From JALZUR01 sp965205365 (lineage in GTDB: Bacteria; Bdellovibrionota; Bdellovibrionia; Bdellovibrionales; UBA1609), in assembly GCA_965205365.1 (NCBI GenBank), contig CBDBGT010000013.1:434001-498000 (forward strand): a stretch of 64,000 nt of DNA, written 5' to 3'. The notes beneath the pieces were generated by a model that did not search any database, was not told the origin of the DNA, and worked only from the letters and a program-made list of their open reading frames with translations. Positions 63,816 to 64,000 of this stretch are shown piece after piece. The position numbers and the translations under genes are program-made. The first letter of the stretch is position 1, and each line of letters opens with the position of its first letter.

Positions 63816-64000
63816 CTATTCATTATGATACGGATGTCCGGCAATTAGTGAAAATAACCGGTAAACCTGTTCTGACAAAACAATAGTGGCTACCTTAGAA
63901 TTAAAGGTGAATTCAGAAAGTTTAATTTTTAAATTTGCTCTATTTTTTATTTTATCGCTAACCCCATAAGGGCCACCAATTAAAAAAATTAATTTTTGAG
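63816..64000 (-). CDS. rlmH: 23S rRNA pseudouridine-1915 N3-methyltransferase, 3' part
   Basis: The minus strand encodes INFLIGGPYGVSDKIKNRAN, LKIKLSEFTFNSKVATIVLS, EQVYRLFSLIAGHPYHNE and a stop. This is the diagnostic SPOUT-domain end of RlmH (FxIGGxxG, LSxxTxxHxxxRxxLxEQxYRAxxIxxxxPYH). The N-terminal part lies beyond the window. RlmH methylates helix 69 of the large-subunit rRNA. The family His before the R is replaced by Asn-Ser here. Confidence 0.93.
   Translation of the reverse strand, partial: QKLIFLIGGPYGVSDKIKNRANLKIKLSEFTFNSKVATIVLSEQVYRLFSLIAGHPYHNE

Overview
The window is AT-rich DNA of a Gram-negative bacterium. It encodes LolA, a class A penicillin-binding protein, an outer-membrane-type barrel protein, SfsA, ElbB, DivIVA, a sigma-54 regulator and a one-piece tmRNA. 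The mix of BspA-type surface repeats, ankyrin repeats and DivIVA would suit a Bdellovibrio-like or host-associated deltaproteobacterial lineage, but this is inference and no rRNA is present to settle it.

Region 1 (1-26.1 kb) is a mosaic of mobile DNA and accessory genes. It holds a partial IS630, a BspA/Ig-repeat adhesin split by an IS4-type element between long poly-G tracts, and a decayed second IS4 copy. Next come a higher-G+C insert with an XRE regulator and a Fic AMPylase, an IS3 element lying exactly inside a signal-peptide gene, a DUF4160/RHH toxin-antitoxin-like pair, a type I-F cas1 stump and a truncated UvrD/RecB-like helicase-nuclease. These are followed by argGH with a divergent, apparently leaderless XRE regulator and a perfect palindromic operator, a decayed IS1634 copy and an IS1595 remnant. 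The region ends with a tightly overlapping operon: Septu-like PtuA (ATPase), PtuB (HNH nuclease), a carboxynorspermidine-decarboxylase-like PLP enzyme and a DUF3326 protein. Its right edge is a non-autonomous IS1202-like element and a serine-recombinase C-terminal remnant abutting the 3' end of ssrA, which is a classic island integration site.

Region 2 (26.6-42.3 kb) is compact core genome: sfsA, a DsbA-like lipoprotein, doxX, nth, elbB, citrate synthase with a degenerate PP2C-like gene upstream, a SirB1-like gene, the valS-rnr-nucleosidase operon, an outer membrane protein divergent from an MFS exporter, and a DivIVA-domain protein.

Region 3 (42.3-52.2 kb) is a second insertion-sequence cluster. 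It contains an intact IS1634-family element flanked by identical 203-bp direct repeats, an ankyrin gene interrupted by an IS982 and an ISL3 element (the reading frame can be rebuilt from the target duplications), an intact ankyrin paralogue, a group II intron remnant (domain V plus reverse-transcriptase pseudogene), the second IS1202-like copy with a 16-bp target duplication, and an IS3 remnant.

Region 4 (52.2-64 kb) is again core-like: a secreted coiled-coil protein, PBP1A, UvrA, an MsbA-type exporter, a sigma-54 activator, LolA, ComF and the 3' end of rlmH.

The strongest candidates for new biology are the four-gene Septu-like/decarboxylase/DUF3326 operon, the XRE-Fic pair with helically phased upstream repeats, and the poly-G-bounded adhesin.
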